From Mesorhizobium sp. CAU 1732 (GTDB lineage Bacteria; Pseudomonadota; Alphaproteobacteria; Rhizobiales; Rhizobiaceae): a stretch of DNA of 64,000 nt. Where the stretch lies: contig NZ_JBDQQR010000003.1 in assembly GCF_039888675.1 (NCBI RefSeq), forward strand, positions 186,001 through 250,000, given 5' to 3'. How positions within the stretch are numbered: position 1 is the stretch's first letter; every line of letters starts with the position of its first letter. The translations under genes were made by a program, and so were the position numbers. The notes beneath the pieces are model-generated. The model worked only from the letters and a program-made list of their open reading frames with translations. It was not told the origin of the DNA and did not search any database. Below are positions 24,027 to 32,321 of this stretch, one piece after another.

Positions 24027-25157
24027 ATGTCGCTGATCAGCTACGTCACCCGTATCCACTTCGCAGAGCATGTGCTCGAGGACGCGTTCGAGGCGGAACT
24101 CGAGAGCCTTGCGATGCGCAGGCCTCTCATCATTTCGGATGATGGTCCGCAGCGCCGGATCGTGGTCGACCGGTTGCTGGCGGCAGTGCCGCGATCGATG
24201 TCGCCGCTGCTGTTCGAGATGAATTCGCACACCGCGACCCAGGCGTCGGCAGACGAAGCCGCGCGGATCTTCATCGAGCAGGAAGCCGACGGCCTGGTCG
24301 GGTTTGGCGGTGCGGCGGCACTCAATCTGGCGAAAGCGGTTGGGCTGCGCGTCAGCCATGACGGCCCGCTGCATCAGTATTCGGGCGAAGGCGGCCGCGC
24401 CCGCATCCGCGACACCATCCCGCGCGTCATTGCAATTCCAACCACGTCCGGTTCGTGCGCCGAGGCGATCGGCACCTCCGTCCTCTCGATGTCGGACGGC
24501 ACGAGCGCGACCTTCGTCAGCGCCTGCCTGACGCCGCGCGTCGTTATCTGCGACCCCACGCTGACGCTCGACATGCCGGCGCGGCAATCGGCCGGCGCCG
24601 GCATGGACGCCCTGACCCATTGCCTGGAAACCTACATCGCCACCGCCTACAACCCGCCCGCCGACGGCATCGCGCGCGACGGGCTGCGCCGCGCGGTCCA
24701 GAGCATCGAGCGTGTCGTCTCGGACGGTCACGACATCGAAGCGCGCCGCGAAATGATGGCAGCGGCGCTGAACGGCGCGCTGGCCAACCAGAAAGGCCTG
24801 GGCGCCGTCCACGCGATGAGCCACGCGCTTGCCGCGGCGATCGGTCATGAACTCGATCATGGCGCGCTCAACGCCGTCCTGCTGCCTCATGCGCTCGCGT
24901 TCAACGCGCCAGCCGTCGCCCAGCGCTACCGCGACATCCGACGCGAGTTCGGTTTGAGGTCGAACGCCGACCTCGGCGAAGCGGTCATCAGGCTGCGCGA
25001 ACGCATCGGCCTGCCGTCGACGCTGGGCGAAATGGGCATCGATGGTCAGGCCATCGCGCGCGCCGCGCCCTTCGCCGAGCTCGACTATTCAAACCGCACC
25101 AATCCGCGCAGGGCTACCGCCAATGATTACTGGGCGATGATGCAGGCAGCGATGTAG
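24027..25157 (+). CDS. Iron-containing alcohol dehydrogenase family (maleylacetate reductase-like)
   Basis: A 376-residue type III (Fe) dehydrogenase. The metal ligands are recognisable in GMDALTHCLETY, VHAMSHALAAA and GHELDHGALNAVLLPH. The usual GGGSxxD cofactor loop is altered to GFGGAAALNLAKA, and PTTSGSCAEA replaces the common PTTAGTGSE. This subfamily includes maleylacetate reductases and uncharacterised dehydrogenases. I chose the ATG at 24027, giving a start like the family's SYVTRIHFA; an ATG at 24012 is possible. It precedes the AraC regulator gene. A truncated relative lies at 16668-16835. The role could be reduction of a ring-cleavage product. Confidence 0.85.
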   Translation: MSLISYVTRIHFAEHVLEDAFEAELESLAMRRPLIISDDGPQRRIVVDRLLAAVPRSMSPLLFEMNSHTATQASADEAARIFIEQEADGLVGFGGAAALNLAKAVGLRVSHDGPLHQYSGEGGRARIRDTIPRVIAIPTTSGSCAEAIGTSVLSMSDGTSATFVSACLTPRVVICDPTLTLDMPARQSAGAGMDALTHCLETYIATAYNPPADGIARDGLRRAVQSIERVVSDGHDIEARREMMAAALNGALANQKGLGAVHAMSHALAAAIGHELDHGALNAVLLPHALAFNAPAVAQRYRDIRREFGLRSNADLGEAVIRLRERIGLPSTLGEMGIDGQAIARAAPFAELDYSNRTNPRRATANDYWAMMQAAM

Positions 25158-25282
25158 GTGCTTGGATATATCGCCGCTTTCACTCCGATTGTTTGAATCG
25201 CATCAGGACTAGACAGCAGAAAAGGCTTGGATAGACTGAGCTCAATAATCCGCGACAGCAAGAATTGCGGAAAGGGAGGAAG

Positions 25283-26119
25283 ATGAGTACTGCCCTGGCG
25301 GTACACCATGGCCCGTTCGGCCGGGTGGCATTGTACAATCTGGACCGGTCTCTTGCGTTGCATGCGCACCGGGAAGGGCATCTCATTTTTCACGTGCACG
25401 GACCTGCCGCCTCGATCCGCGTGGATGAAGATGTCTTTCCGCTTTCCAAGGGACAGGCGATCGCCGTCAGCCCCTGGCAGCCGCACAACTACATCTCGGT
25501 TGACGAAAGCGCGCCGACGCTGTTCCTGACGCTCTACATCAAGCCGTTCTGGTTTCTCGAAGCAAGCCGGCAGGCCAATGCCTCGCTCCGCTTCGGGCGC
25601 AATCCCATCGACGTGACGGAGGCGGTCGGCCGGCTTGTGATGAAGATATCGTCCGGGATGCTTGAGGATGCGGACGACAGCTTCGTCGCCGGCTATCTCT
25701 ACGAACTCACGCAGACCTGCTTCGACCAGTCGTGGCAGTGGGTTGCCGATGGCGCGAACTTTGCAAACCTGGCGCCTCCGGCGCGCGATTTCCGCGTCCG
25801 CAACTCCGTCAAGCTGATGAAGCAGAGCGTGACCGAGCGCATCGTTCTCGACAACATCGCGCGCGATTCCGGCCTGTCGCGCCCGCATTTCTACAAGCTC
25901 TTCCGCCAGCAGGTGGGCATCACGCCGAACATCTACCTCAACACCCTGCGCATGGAGAGCGCGATCGACCGCCTGACCACGACGGGCTCGCCGGTGACGG
26001 ATATCGGCCTCGATCTCGGCTTTTCCTCGCAGGCCAGCTTCAGCCGGTTCTTCATCGCCAATGCCGGCATCGCTCCGAGCGATTATCGCCGCGTCGTCCA
26101 TTTCGCTGAACTCGCCTGA
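25283..26119 (+). CDS. AraC-family transcriptional regulator
   Basis: A 278-residue regulator. The N-terminal half is a cupin-like sensor (HAHREGHLIFHVHG, later SPWQPHNYISV). The C-terminal AraC DNA-binding domain has two helix-turn-helices, seen in IARDSGLSRPHFYKLFRQQV and in VTDIGLDLGFSSQASFSRFF. The ATG at 25283 is preceded by AAAGGGAGGAAG; an earlier TTG in frame is less likely. It lies between the ADH gene and the large operon that starts at 26318 on the same strand, so it is the natural local activator of that operon. The effector is unknown but probably a small molecule bound by the cupin domain. Confidence 0.93.
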   Translation: MSTALAVHHGPFGRVALYNLDRSLALHAHREGHLIFHVHGPAASIRVDEDVFPLSKGQAIAVSPWQPHNYISVDESAPTLFLTLYIKPFWFLEASRQANASLRFGRNPIDVTEAVGRLVMKISSGMLEDADDSFVAGYLYELTQTCFDQSWQWVADGANFANLAPPARDFRVRNSVKLMKQSVTERIVLDNIARDSGLSRPHFYKLFRQQVGITPNIYLNTLRMESAIDRLTTTGSPVTDIGLDLGFSSQASFSRFFIANAGIAPSDYRRVVHFAELA

Positions 26120-26137
26120 GCGATGGCCTGACGATCG

Positions 26138-26153
26138 TTTTGCGCCTTTTGCG
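26138..26153 (+). promoter_or_regulatory. Direct TTTTGCG repeat upstream of the large operon
   Basis: Two TTTTGCG units start nine bases apart (26138-26144 and 26147-26153), followed by an AT-rich GATAATC. Direct repeats upstream of the target promoter suit an AraC-type activator such as the one encoded just before. This is a by-eye candidate only. Confidence 0.28.
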
Positions 26154-26239
26154 ATAATCAGCGACGGCAAAAGACTGTCGGGTATGACCGATCCCACGCG
26201 ATAGGCTTAGGTTGCTCTCGGAGAGACGGACGGCCGGAT

Positions 26240-26251
26240 GGCTCATGAGCC
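26240..26251. promoter_or_regulatory. Perfect 12-bp palindrome in the large operon's leader
   Basis: GGCTCATGAGCC is a perfect dyad 66 bases before the permease start. It could be an operator or a small RNA hairpin. No family can be assigned. Confidence 0.28.
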
Positions 26252-26317
26252 ACGGCACGCCCGCCTGGGAGGAGATGCTGGCATGATCGACTCGGGAGCG
26301 TACGCCCGGAGGACAGC

Positions 26318-27325
26318 GTGAGCGGTATCGTTCAGCGTCACCCGGTCTGGACAGTCATCGTCGCGCTTGTCGTCGCGATATGCCTGTGGGCTATGATCGC
26401 GCCGTGGCCGGCGGGGCTTGAGGCCGTCCTCGGTCGCAAGCGCATTTTTCTGAATGCCGTCTTCAACGGCATCACGCTCGGCGCTCTCTATTTTCTCGTC
26501 GCCAGCGGCTTCACGCTGATCTTCGGCCTGATGAAGAACGTCAACCTCGCGCACGGCTCGCTTTATCTGCTCGGCGGATATATCGGCTACGAGTTCGCCG
26601 AAGCGACCGGAATGTGGCTCCTGTCCTTCGTCGTCGTCTTCGTCGTGATCGGGCTTTTTGGCGTCGCGCTGCAGTTCCTCGTCTTCCGCCGGATGGAGGG
26701 CGAAGATTTGCGCCAGACGCTGGTGACCATCGGCATTTCGGTGGTGATGGCCGACATCATGCTCTGGATCTGGGGCGGCTCGTCCTACCAGATCCTCTCG
26801 CCCGACTGGCTGAGCGGACCCGTCACCCTGCCTTTGATCGCAGGCGTGCGCGGCGAAGGCGAAGTCGTCTACCTCACCTTCCCGGCCGTGCGCATCGCCA
26901 TCCTCGTTGCAGCGATCGCCTTGGGTGTCCTGATGTGGCTGGCGCTCAACCGCACACGCATCGGCATGCTGGTGCGCGCCGGCGTCGATGATCGCGACAT
27001 GCTCGCGGCATCGGGCGTGCGCGTCCAGTTCGTCTTCGTTCTCGTCTTCGCGTTCGGGGCGGGCCTTGCGGGTGTCGCCGGCATCGTCGGCGGCACCTTC
27101 CAGTCGATCGTCGCCGGCGAGGACATGCGCTTCCTGCTTGCCTCGCTCGTCGTCGTGATCGTCGGCGGCATGGGCTCGATCCTGGGCGCGGCGCTGGGCG
27201 CCACGATCATCGGCCTCGCCGAGCAGCTTGGCTCGGTATACGCCCCCACCTATTCGGTCGTGTTCACGTTCCTGATCATGGCGCTCGTGCTGGCGTTCCG
27301 CCCGCAGGGCCTTCTGGGGCGCTGA
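26318..27325 (+). CDS. Branched-chain-type ABC transporter permease (LivH-like)
   Basis: A 335-residue inner-membrane permease of the LivH family. About eight or nine hydrophobic segments are visible, with the conserved GLMKNVNLAHGSLYLLGGY region near residue 70 and the coupling-helix region RAGVDDRDMLAASGVRV. The GTG start at 26318 has a CCCGGAGGAC ribosome site nine bases upstream; no better ATG exists. It is the first gene of a run of nearly abutting genes reaching 40207 and, past two repeat elements, 46034. The LivM-type permease gene follows three bases later. Confidence 0.92.
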   Translation: MSGIVQRHPVWTVIVALVVAICLWAMIAPWPAGLEAVLGRKRIFLNAVFNGITLGALYFLVASGFTLIFGLMKNVNLAHGSLYLLGGYIGYEFAEATGMWLLSFVVVFVVIGLFGVALQFLVFRRMEGEDLRQTLVTIGISVVMADIMLWIWGGSSYQILSPDWLSGPVTLPLIAGVRGEGEVVYLTFPAVRIAILVAAIALGVLMWLALNRTRIGMLVRAGVDDRDMLAASGVRVQFVFVLVFAFGAGLAGVAGIVGGTFQSIVAGEDMRFLLASLVVVIVGGMGSILGAALGATIIGLAEQLGSVYAPTYSVVFTFLIMALVLAFRPQGLLGR

Positions 27326-27328
27326 TCG

Positions 27329-28420
27329 ATGGCTCTTGCCGAACAGCCCCTCACGCGCAACACGGTGACGACGCCCGCCCGTGCGCGCGACGGGGTGATC
27401 GGTTGGCTGGAGCGCATTCCACCAGCCTATTGGGTTGTCGGCATCGCCCTGATCTGCATGCCGATCGTGGCCGGCGATTTCGTGCTGTTCCAGATTTTCG
27501 GATGGTCCTTCATCCTGGGCATGATCGCGCTCAGCCTGATGTTTCTCGGCGGCTATGGCGGCATGGTCAGCCTCGCGCAGATGTCGGTTGCGGCCCTTGC
27601 GGGCTACATGGTCGCGATCCTGGGGTCGAGCGGCGTCGTGGCGATCAGCCTCAACTGGCCGTGGTGGCTCTACGTCCCGGTCGCGATCATCGTCGCCTCG
27701 CTCTTCGCCACGATGATCGGCGCGCTCGCGGTTCGCACCGAGGGCATCTACACGATCATGATCACGCTCGCGATCGCGGCCGCCTTCTTCTACTTCACGC
27801 GCCAGAACTACACGATCTTCAACGGCTATAGCGGCTTCGCAAATGTGGTGCCGCCGGAGCTGTTCGGCATCAACTGGCGACGCGCGGTGCCGTTCTACTA
27901 CCTGTCGCTGGGTTGCGCCGCGCTCGCCTATCTGGGCGTGCTCTATATCTCGCGCGCGCCTTTCGGCCTGGCTTTGCAAGGAGTCCGGGACAATCCGCGC
28001 CGCATGGCGGCACTCGGCTTCAACGTCTTCTTTCACCGCGTCGCCGCTTATGCGCTTGCCGGCGCGATCGCAGCGGTCGCCGGTATCCTGCTGGTCTGGC
28101 AGAACTCACAGATATCGCCCGGCACGGCCGGCCTGCCCGCCGTCATCGACGTGCTCGTGATCGCCATCGTCGGCGGTCTTGGCCGCCCGCTCGGGCCGTT
28201 CATCGGCGCGCTGATCTACGTCGTCCTGCGGACCTTCTCACCCGACATCCTGCAGGTTCTCGGCCTGCCGGGCGACCGCTTCAAGCTCTTGATCGGCATC
28301 GGCTTCCTTGCCGTCGTCTACTGGTCGCCGGATGGCGTGATGGGCTTGTGGGACCGTTGGCGCGATCGCAGGCGAAAACGATCCGACCCGCTTCTCGGCA
28401 GCAAGGAGGGCTCGACATGA
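27329..28420 (+). CDS. Branched-chain-type ABC transporter permease (LivM-like)
   Basis: A 363-residue LivM-family permease. Recognisable segments are FLGGYGGMVSLAQMSVAALA in the first third, the coupling region LALQGVRDNPRRMAALGFNV and VIAIVGGLGRPLGPFIGAL. The basic C-terminal tail RWRDRRRKRSD is cytoplasmic. It pairs with the LivH-like permease to form the channel. Its stop overlaps the start of the next ATPase gene (ATGA). Confidence 0.93.
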   Translation: MALAEQPLTRNTVTTPARARDGVIGWLERIPPAYWVVGIALICMPIVAGDFVLFQIFGWSFILGMIALSLMFLGGYGGMVSLAQMSVAALAGYMVAILGSSGVVAISLNWPWWLYVPVAIIVASLFATMIGALAVRTEGIYTIMITLAIAAAFFYFTRQNYTIFNGYSGFANVVPPELFGINWRRAVPFYYLSLGCAALAYLGVLYISRAPFGLALQGVRDNPRRMAALGFNVFFHRVAAYALAGAIAAVAGILLVWQNSQISPGTAGLPAVIDVLVIAIVGGLGRPLGPFIGALIYVVLRTFSPDILQVLGLPGDRFKLLIGIGFLAVVYWSPDGVMGLWDRWRDRRRKRSDPLLGSKEGST

Positions 28421-29214
28421 GCCTTGCCGAAAACAGGAGCAGCGGCGAGCTTCTCGGCGCGGCCGGCACCGGCAATGCGCTGGAGCTTCGCGGCGTCACG
28501 CGCATGTTCGGCGCGCTCGCGGCGCTGACCGACGTGACGCTGACGGTGAAACCGGGGGAGCGGCGCGGCGTTCTCGGCTCGAACGGGGCTGGCAAGACCA
28601 CGCTCTTCAACTGCGTCACCGGCGACTTCCTGCCGACATCGGGCACGATCCGCCTGTTCGGCGAGGACGTCACCCGCTTTCCGGCGCATGAGCGGATCCG
28701 GCGCGGGCTGCGCCGCACCTACCAGATATCGCTTCTGTTCGGCGGCCTCACCGTCCTCGACAACGTCTACCTCGCCTGCCGCGGCGTCTCGCGCGGCCGG
28801 TTCTCGCTGATCCGCCCGCGCCGCAGCGACGCGCTGATGCAGTCGGCGACCGAACTGATCGACGCCGTGCATCTGACCGATCACGCCGAGACCAAGGTTG
28901 CGGAACTCTCCTATGGCCAGCAGCGGCAGTTGGAGATCGCACTGGCGCTCGCCGGTGCGCCGCGCTTCATCCTGTTCGACGAGCCGGCGGCCGGTCTCTC
29001 GCCGACCGAGCGATCCGACCTGGTGACGATCCTCACCAGCCTGCCGCGCCATATCGGCTTCATCATCATCGAGCACGACATGGACGTGGCGCTTCGCGTC
29101 GCCGAAAGCGTCTCGATGATGCACAATGGCCGCATCTTCAAGGAGGGCCTGCCGAGCGAGATCGAGAACGATCCCGAAGTGCAGGAACTCTACCTCGGAG
29201 GCGGGCATGGTTGA
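28417..29214 (+). CDS. Branched-chain-type ABC transporter ATPase (LivG-like)
   Basis: A 265-residue ATPase. It has Walker A GSNGAGKTT at about residue 52, the LivG-type RRTYQISLLF Q-loop region, signature LSYGQQRQLEI, Walker B FILFDEPAAGLSPTE and the switch histidine in IIEHDMDV. The start overlaps the LivM stop; the end overlaps the start of the LivF-Tm-1 fusion gene by eight bases. The LivG signature is complete, so the transporter should be functional. Confidence 0.93.
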   Translation: MSLAENRSSGELLGAAGTGNALELRGVTRMFGALAALTDVTLTVKPGERRGVLGSNGAGKTTLFNCVTGDFLPTSGTIRLFGEDVTRFPAHERIRRGLRRTYQISLLFGGLTVLDNVYLACRGVSRGRFSLIRPRRSDALMQSATELIDAVHLTDHAETKVAELSYGQQRQLEIALALAGAPRFILFDEPAAGLSPTERSDLVTILTSLPRHIGFIIIEHDMDVALRVAESVSMMHNGRIFKEGLPSEIENDPEVQELYLGGGHG

Positions 29215-31432
29215 GCGCCAAGGGGCTGAACGTCGCCGCATCGGAGCCCCTGCCCTCGAGGTCCGCAACCTCAACGTCTATTACGGCGCATCGCACGCGT
29301 TGCAGGGCGTCGACCTGACCCTCGGCAGCGGCGTTCTCGCCGTCGTCGGCCGGAACGGCATGGGCAAGACGACGCTGTGCAAGGCGATCATGGGCCTGGT
29401 CCCGGTATCCAGCGGTTCGATCGTCTTCAATGGCGAGCAACTGGTCGGCAAGACGCCGTCGCAGATTGCACAGCTCGGCATCGGGTATGTGCCGCAAGGC
29501 CGTCGCCTGTGGCGCTCGCTCAGCGTGGACGAGCATCTGCGCATGGTCGCGGGCTCCAACAAGGGCGCGTGGACCATCGACCGGGTTTACGCGACGTTCC
29601 CGCGCCTGGCAGAGCGCAAGAACAATGGCGGCGGCCAGCTCTCCGGCGGCGAGCAGCAGATGCTTGCGATCTCGCGCGCACTGCTGGTCAACCCCAAGCT
29701 GCTTGTCATGGACGAGCCGACGGAAGGACTGGCACCCGTCATCGTCAACCACGTCGAGGACGTCCTGCATTCGATCTCCGAGAACGAGGGCATCGACATC
29801 CTCGTGATCGAGCAGAATATCGGCGTAGCAACGGGCGTGGCCGAAACAGTCGGCATCATGGTCAATGGCCGGGTCAATCGGCTGATCAATGCTGGCGAAC
29901 TTGCCGCCGACCGCGACCTGCAGCAGCGCCTTCTGGGCGTCGGACGGCACTCCGAAGATGACGGCCGCCGCCAGACCGGCAGCGCGGTGACCGAGGGCGA
30001 GCAAGCAGCGGCGACCCCGACAATCGCGACCAGCCAGAAAATCTACGTCTCGAATGCCACGCCGCCCACGCGGTGGAGCAAGCCTGCCCCTGTACGGCAG
30101 ATCATCCAGTCGGCGCGCTCGGTTACCAGCACTGCCGCAGGGTCCGGCGCGCCCGCTCCGCAGGCCGAACTGCGCTCGCTCGCGTCTCCCGGCGAGCAGG
30201 TCGTGATCGTCGCCGGCACACTCGACACCAAGGGCGAAGAGCTTCTGTTCATGCGCGACCTGATCCGCAATGCGGGGCTCGCCGTGCGCATCGCGGACCT
30301 CTCCACGACCACCGGCCGACACTCAGGCGCGGAAATCCCCGCACACCAGATCGCAGCCTACCACCCACGCGGAGCCAGCGGCGTCTTCACAACGGATCGC
30401 GGTGAATCGGTCGCCGGCATGACGCTGGCCTTCGAGCGCTGGATATCGCGGCAGAGCGGCATCGCCGGCATCATTTCGGCCGGTGGATCGGGCGGAACGG
30501 CGATGGTCGCGCCGGCCATGCGCTCGCTCCCCGTCGGCGTGCCGAAAATCATCGTCTCGACGATCGCCTCGGGCGACGTCGGTTCCTATGTCGGCCCGTC
30601 CGACATCATGATGATGCACGCCGTCGCCGACGTTCAGGGCCTGAACTCGATCACCCGGCAGGTTCTTGCAAACGGTGCCAACGCGCTTGCCGGCATGGTG
30701 CGCGCGCGGCGCGACACGAAGCCGTCATCCGCACCTGGGCTGCCCTCGGTGGCGCTGACCATGTTCGGCGTCACGACCCAATGCGTGAAGCAGATCACGG
30801 CTGACCTCGAAAAGGATCACGACTGCCTCGTCTTCCATGCGACGGGCATCGGCGGACAGTCGATGGAAAAGCTGGTCGATTCCCGCCTTGTCGAAGGCGT
30901 GATCGACGTCACCACCACCGAGATCTGCGACATGCTGGTGGGCGGTATCTTCCCCGCCACCGAGGACCGGCTGGGCGCGATCATCCGCACGCGCATGCCC
31001 TATGTCGGTTCCTGCGGCGCGCTCGACATGGTCAATTTCGGCGCGTTCGAAACCGTCCCGGAAAAATTCCGGAGCCGCAACCTCTACCGCCACAATCCGC
31101 AGATCACGCTCATGCGCACGACGGCGGACGAGAACGCCGCGATGGGCCGCTGGATCGGCGAGCGCCTGAACAGGATGGAGGCGCCGGTGCGGTTTCTCCT
31201 TCCCGAGGGTGGCGTCTCCGCGCTCGACGCGCCGGGCAAGCCGTTCCACGACCCGGCCGCCAATGACGCGCTGTTCCGCGCGCTGGAAGCGACCGTGCGC
31301 CAGACATCGACGCGGCAGTTGATCCGGCTGCCGCACAACATCAACGATCCGGAATTCTCCGCCGCGCTGGCGAAGGCATACCGCGCGCTTCATGGCGACG
31401 GACGGCCGCAGCGGCGCGCGCGGGCAAGGTGA
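29207..31432 (+). CDS. Fusion of LivF-type ABC ATPase with a Tm-1 (UPF0261) domain
   Basis: A 741-residue two-part protein, where normal LivF proteins have about 235. Residues about 12-250 are a LivF-type ATPase (Walker [10 protein letters not shown], signature LSGGEQQML, Walker [14 protein letters not shown]). A linker of about 80 residues rich in Ala, Thr and Ser leads to residues about 329-735, a Tm-1-like ATP-binding domain (UPF0261) with its GTLDTKGEE start and the [20 protein letters not shown] and [13 protein letters not shown] segments. The ATG at 29207 has a CGGAGG ribosome site and overlaps the LivG gene. The next gene encodes the TIM barrel that forms the other half of plant Tm-1 proteins. 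How transport and the Tm-1 domain are coupled is unknown. Confidence 0.92.
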   Translation: MVERQGAERRRIGAPALEVRNLNVYYGASHALQGVDLTLGSGVLAVVGRNGMGKTTLCKAIMGLVPVSSGSIVFNGEQLVGKTPSQIAQLGIGYVPQGRRLWRSLSVDEHLRMVAGSNKGAWTIDRVYATFPRLAERKNNGGGQLSGGEQQMLAISRALLVNPKLLVMDEPTEGLAPVIVNHVEDVLHSISENEGIDILVIEQNIGVATGVAETVGIMVNGRVNRLINAGELAADRDLQQRLLGVGRHSEDDGRRQTGSAVTEGEQAAATPTIATSQKIYVSNATPPTRWSKPAPVRQIIQSARSVTSTAAGSGAPAPQAELRSLASPGEQVVIVAGTLDTKGEELLFMRDLIRNAGLAVRIADLSTTTGRHSGAEIPAHQIAAYHPRGASGVFTTDRGESVAGMTLAFERWISRQSGIAGIISAGGSGGTAMVAPAMRSLPVGVPKIIVSTIASGDVGSYVGPSDIMMMHAVADVQGLNSITRQVLANGANALAGMVRARRDTKPSSAPGLPSVALTMFGVTTQCVKQITADLEKDHDCLVFHATGIGGQSMEKLVDSRLVEGVIDVTTTEICDMLVGGIFPATEDRLGAIIRTRMPYVGSCGALDMVNFGAFETVPEKFRSRNLYRHNPQITLMRTTADENAAMGRWIGERLNRMEAPVRFLLPEGGVSALDAPGKPFHDPAANDALFRALEATVRQTSTRQLIRLPHNINDPEFSAALAKAYRALHGDGRPQRRARAR

Positions 31433-31436
31433 GGCA

Positions 31437-32267
31437 ATGGCGATAGAACGAGCAAAACTCCTGGAGAAGTTTCGTGCGATGAAGGCGCGCGGCGAGCCCA
31501 TCATCGGCGGCGGCGCGGGCACCGGCCTGTCCGCCAAATGCGAGGAAGCGGGCGGGATCGACCTGATCGTCATCTACAATTCCGGCCGCTACCGCATGGC
31601 CGGTCGCGGCTCGATGGCCGGCCTGCTCGCCTATGGCGACGCGAACCAGATCGTCGTGGACATGGCCCGCGAGGTGCTGCCGGTCGTGAAGCACACGCCG
31701 GTGCTTGCGGGCGTCAACGCGACCGATCCGTTCCGCATCATGGATGTCTTCCTCGACGAGTTGAAGCGGATCGGTTTCTCAGGCGTGCAGAACTTCCCCA
31801 CCGTCGGCCTGATCGACGGGGTGTTCCGCGCCAACCTCGAAGAAACCGGCATGTCCTACGCGCTGGAGGTCGACATGATCGCCAAGGCGCACGGCAAGGA
31901 CATGTTCACAACGCCCTACGTCTTCAACGAAGACGACGCTGCCGCGATGGCAAAAGCCGGCGCCGATATTATCGTGTGCCATCTTGGACTTACGACCGGC
32001 GGCTCGATCGGCGCGGAAACCGCGCTCAAGCTGGACGACTGCCCCGCCCTCGTCGAGGCATGGGCCGAGGCAGCACTGAAGGTGAGGCCGGACATCATGG
32101 TGCTCGTCCATGGCGGCCCGGTCGCCATGCCGGCCGATGCGAACTTCATCCTCAAGAACACCACCAACTGCCACGGCTTCTACGGCGCCTCCTCGATGGA
32201 GCGGCTGCCGACGGAAATCGCGCTCACCGAGCAGACGCGGCAGTTCAAACAAATCAGCGGGAAATGA
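31437..32267 (+). CDS. Phosphoenolpyruvate hydrolase-family TIM barrel (Tm-1 C-terminal type)
   Basis: A 276-residue protein of the PEP_hydrolase / IGPS-like TIM-barrel family (PF09370). Characteristic stretches are [20 protein letters not shown] near the N-terminus, [36 protein letters not shown] and [16 protein letters not shown]. In tomato Tm-1 this domain follows a UPF0261 domain in one chain; here the UPF0261 domain ends the previous gene four bases upstream. The ATG at 31437 has an AGGTGAGG site. The catalytic function in bacteria is not established, so the family name should not be read as an activity. Confidence 0.9.
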   Translation: MAIERAKLLEKFRAMKARGEPIIGGGAGTGLSAKCEEAGGIDLIVIYNSGRYRMAGRGSMAGLLAYGDANQIVVDMAREVLPVVKHTPVLAGVNATDPFRIMDVFLDELKRIGFSGVQNFPTVGLIDGVFRANLEETGMSYALEVDMIAKAHGKDMFTTPYVFNEDDAAAMAKAGADIIVCHLGLTTGGSIGAETALKLDDCPALVEAWAEAALKVRPDIMVLVHGGPVAMPADANFILKNTTNCHGFYGASSMERLPTEIALTEQTRQFKQISGK

Positions 32268-32321
32268 CATGCCGACCGTACCGACATTCGTGACGACGGC
32301 GCCTTCGTGGGAGGGATCGAT

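Noticed and set aside
26243..28036. 597-codon minus-strand frame opposite the LivH/LivM genes
   Set aside because: It is the highly charged antisense reading of hydrophobic membrane protein genes, a common artefact in GC-rich genomes.
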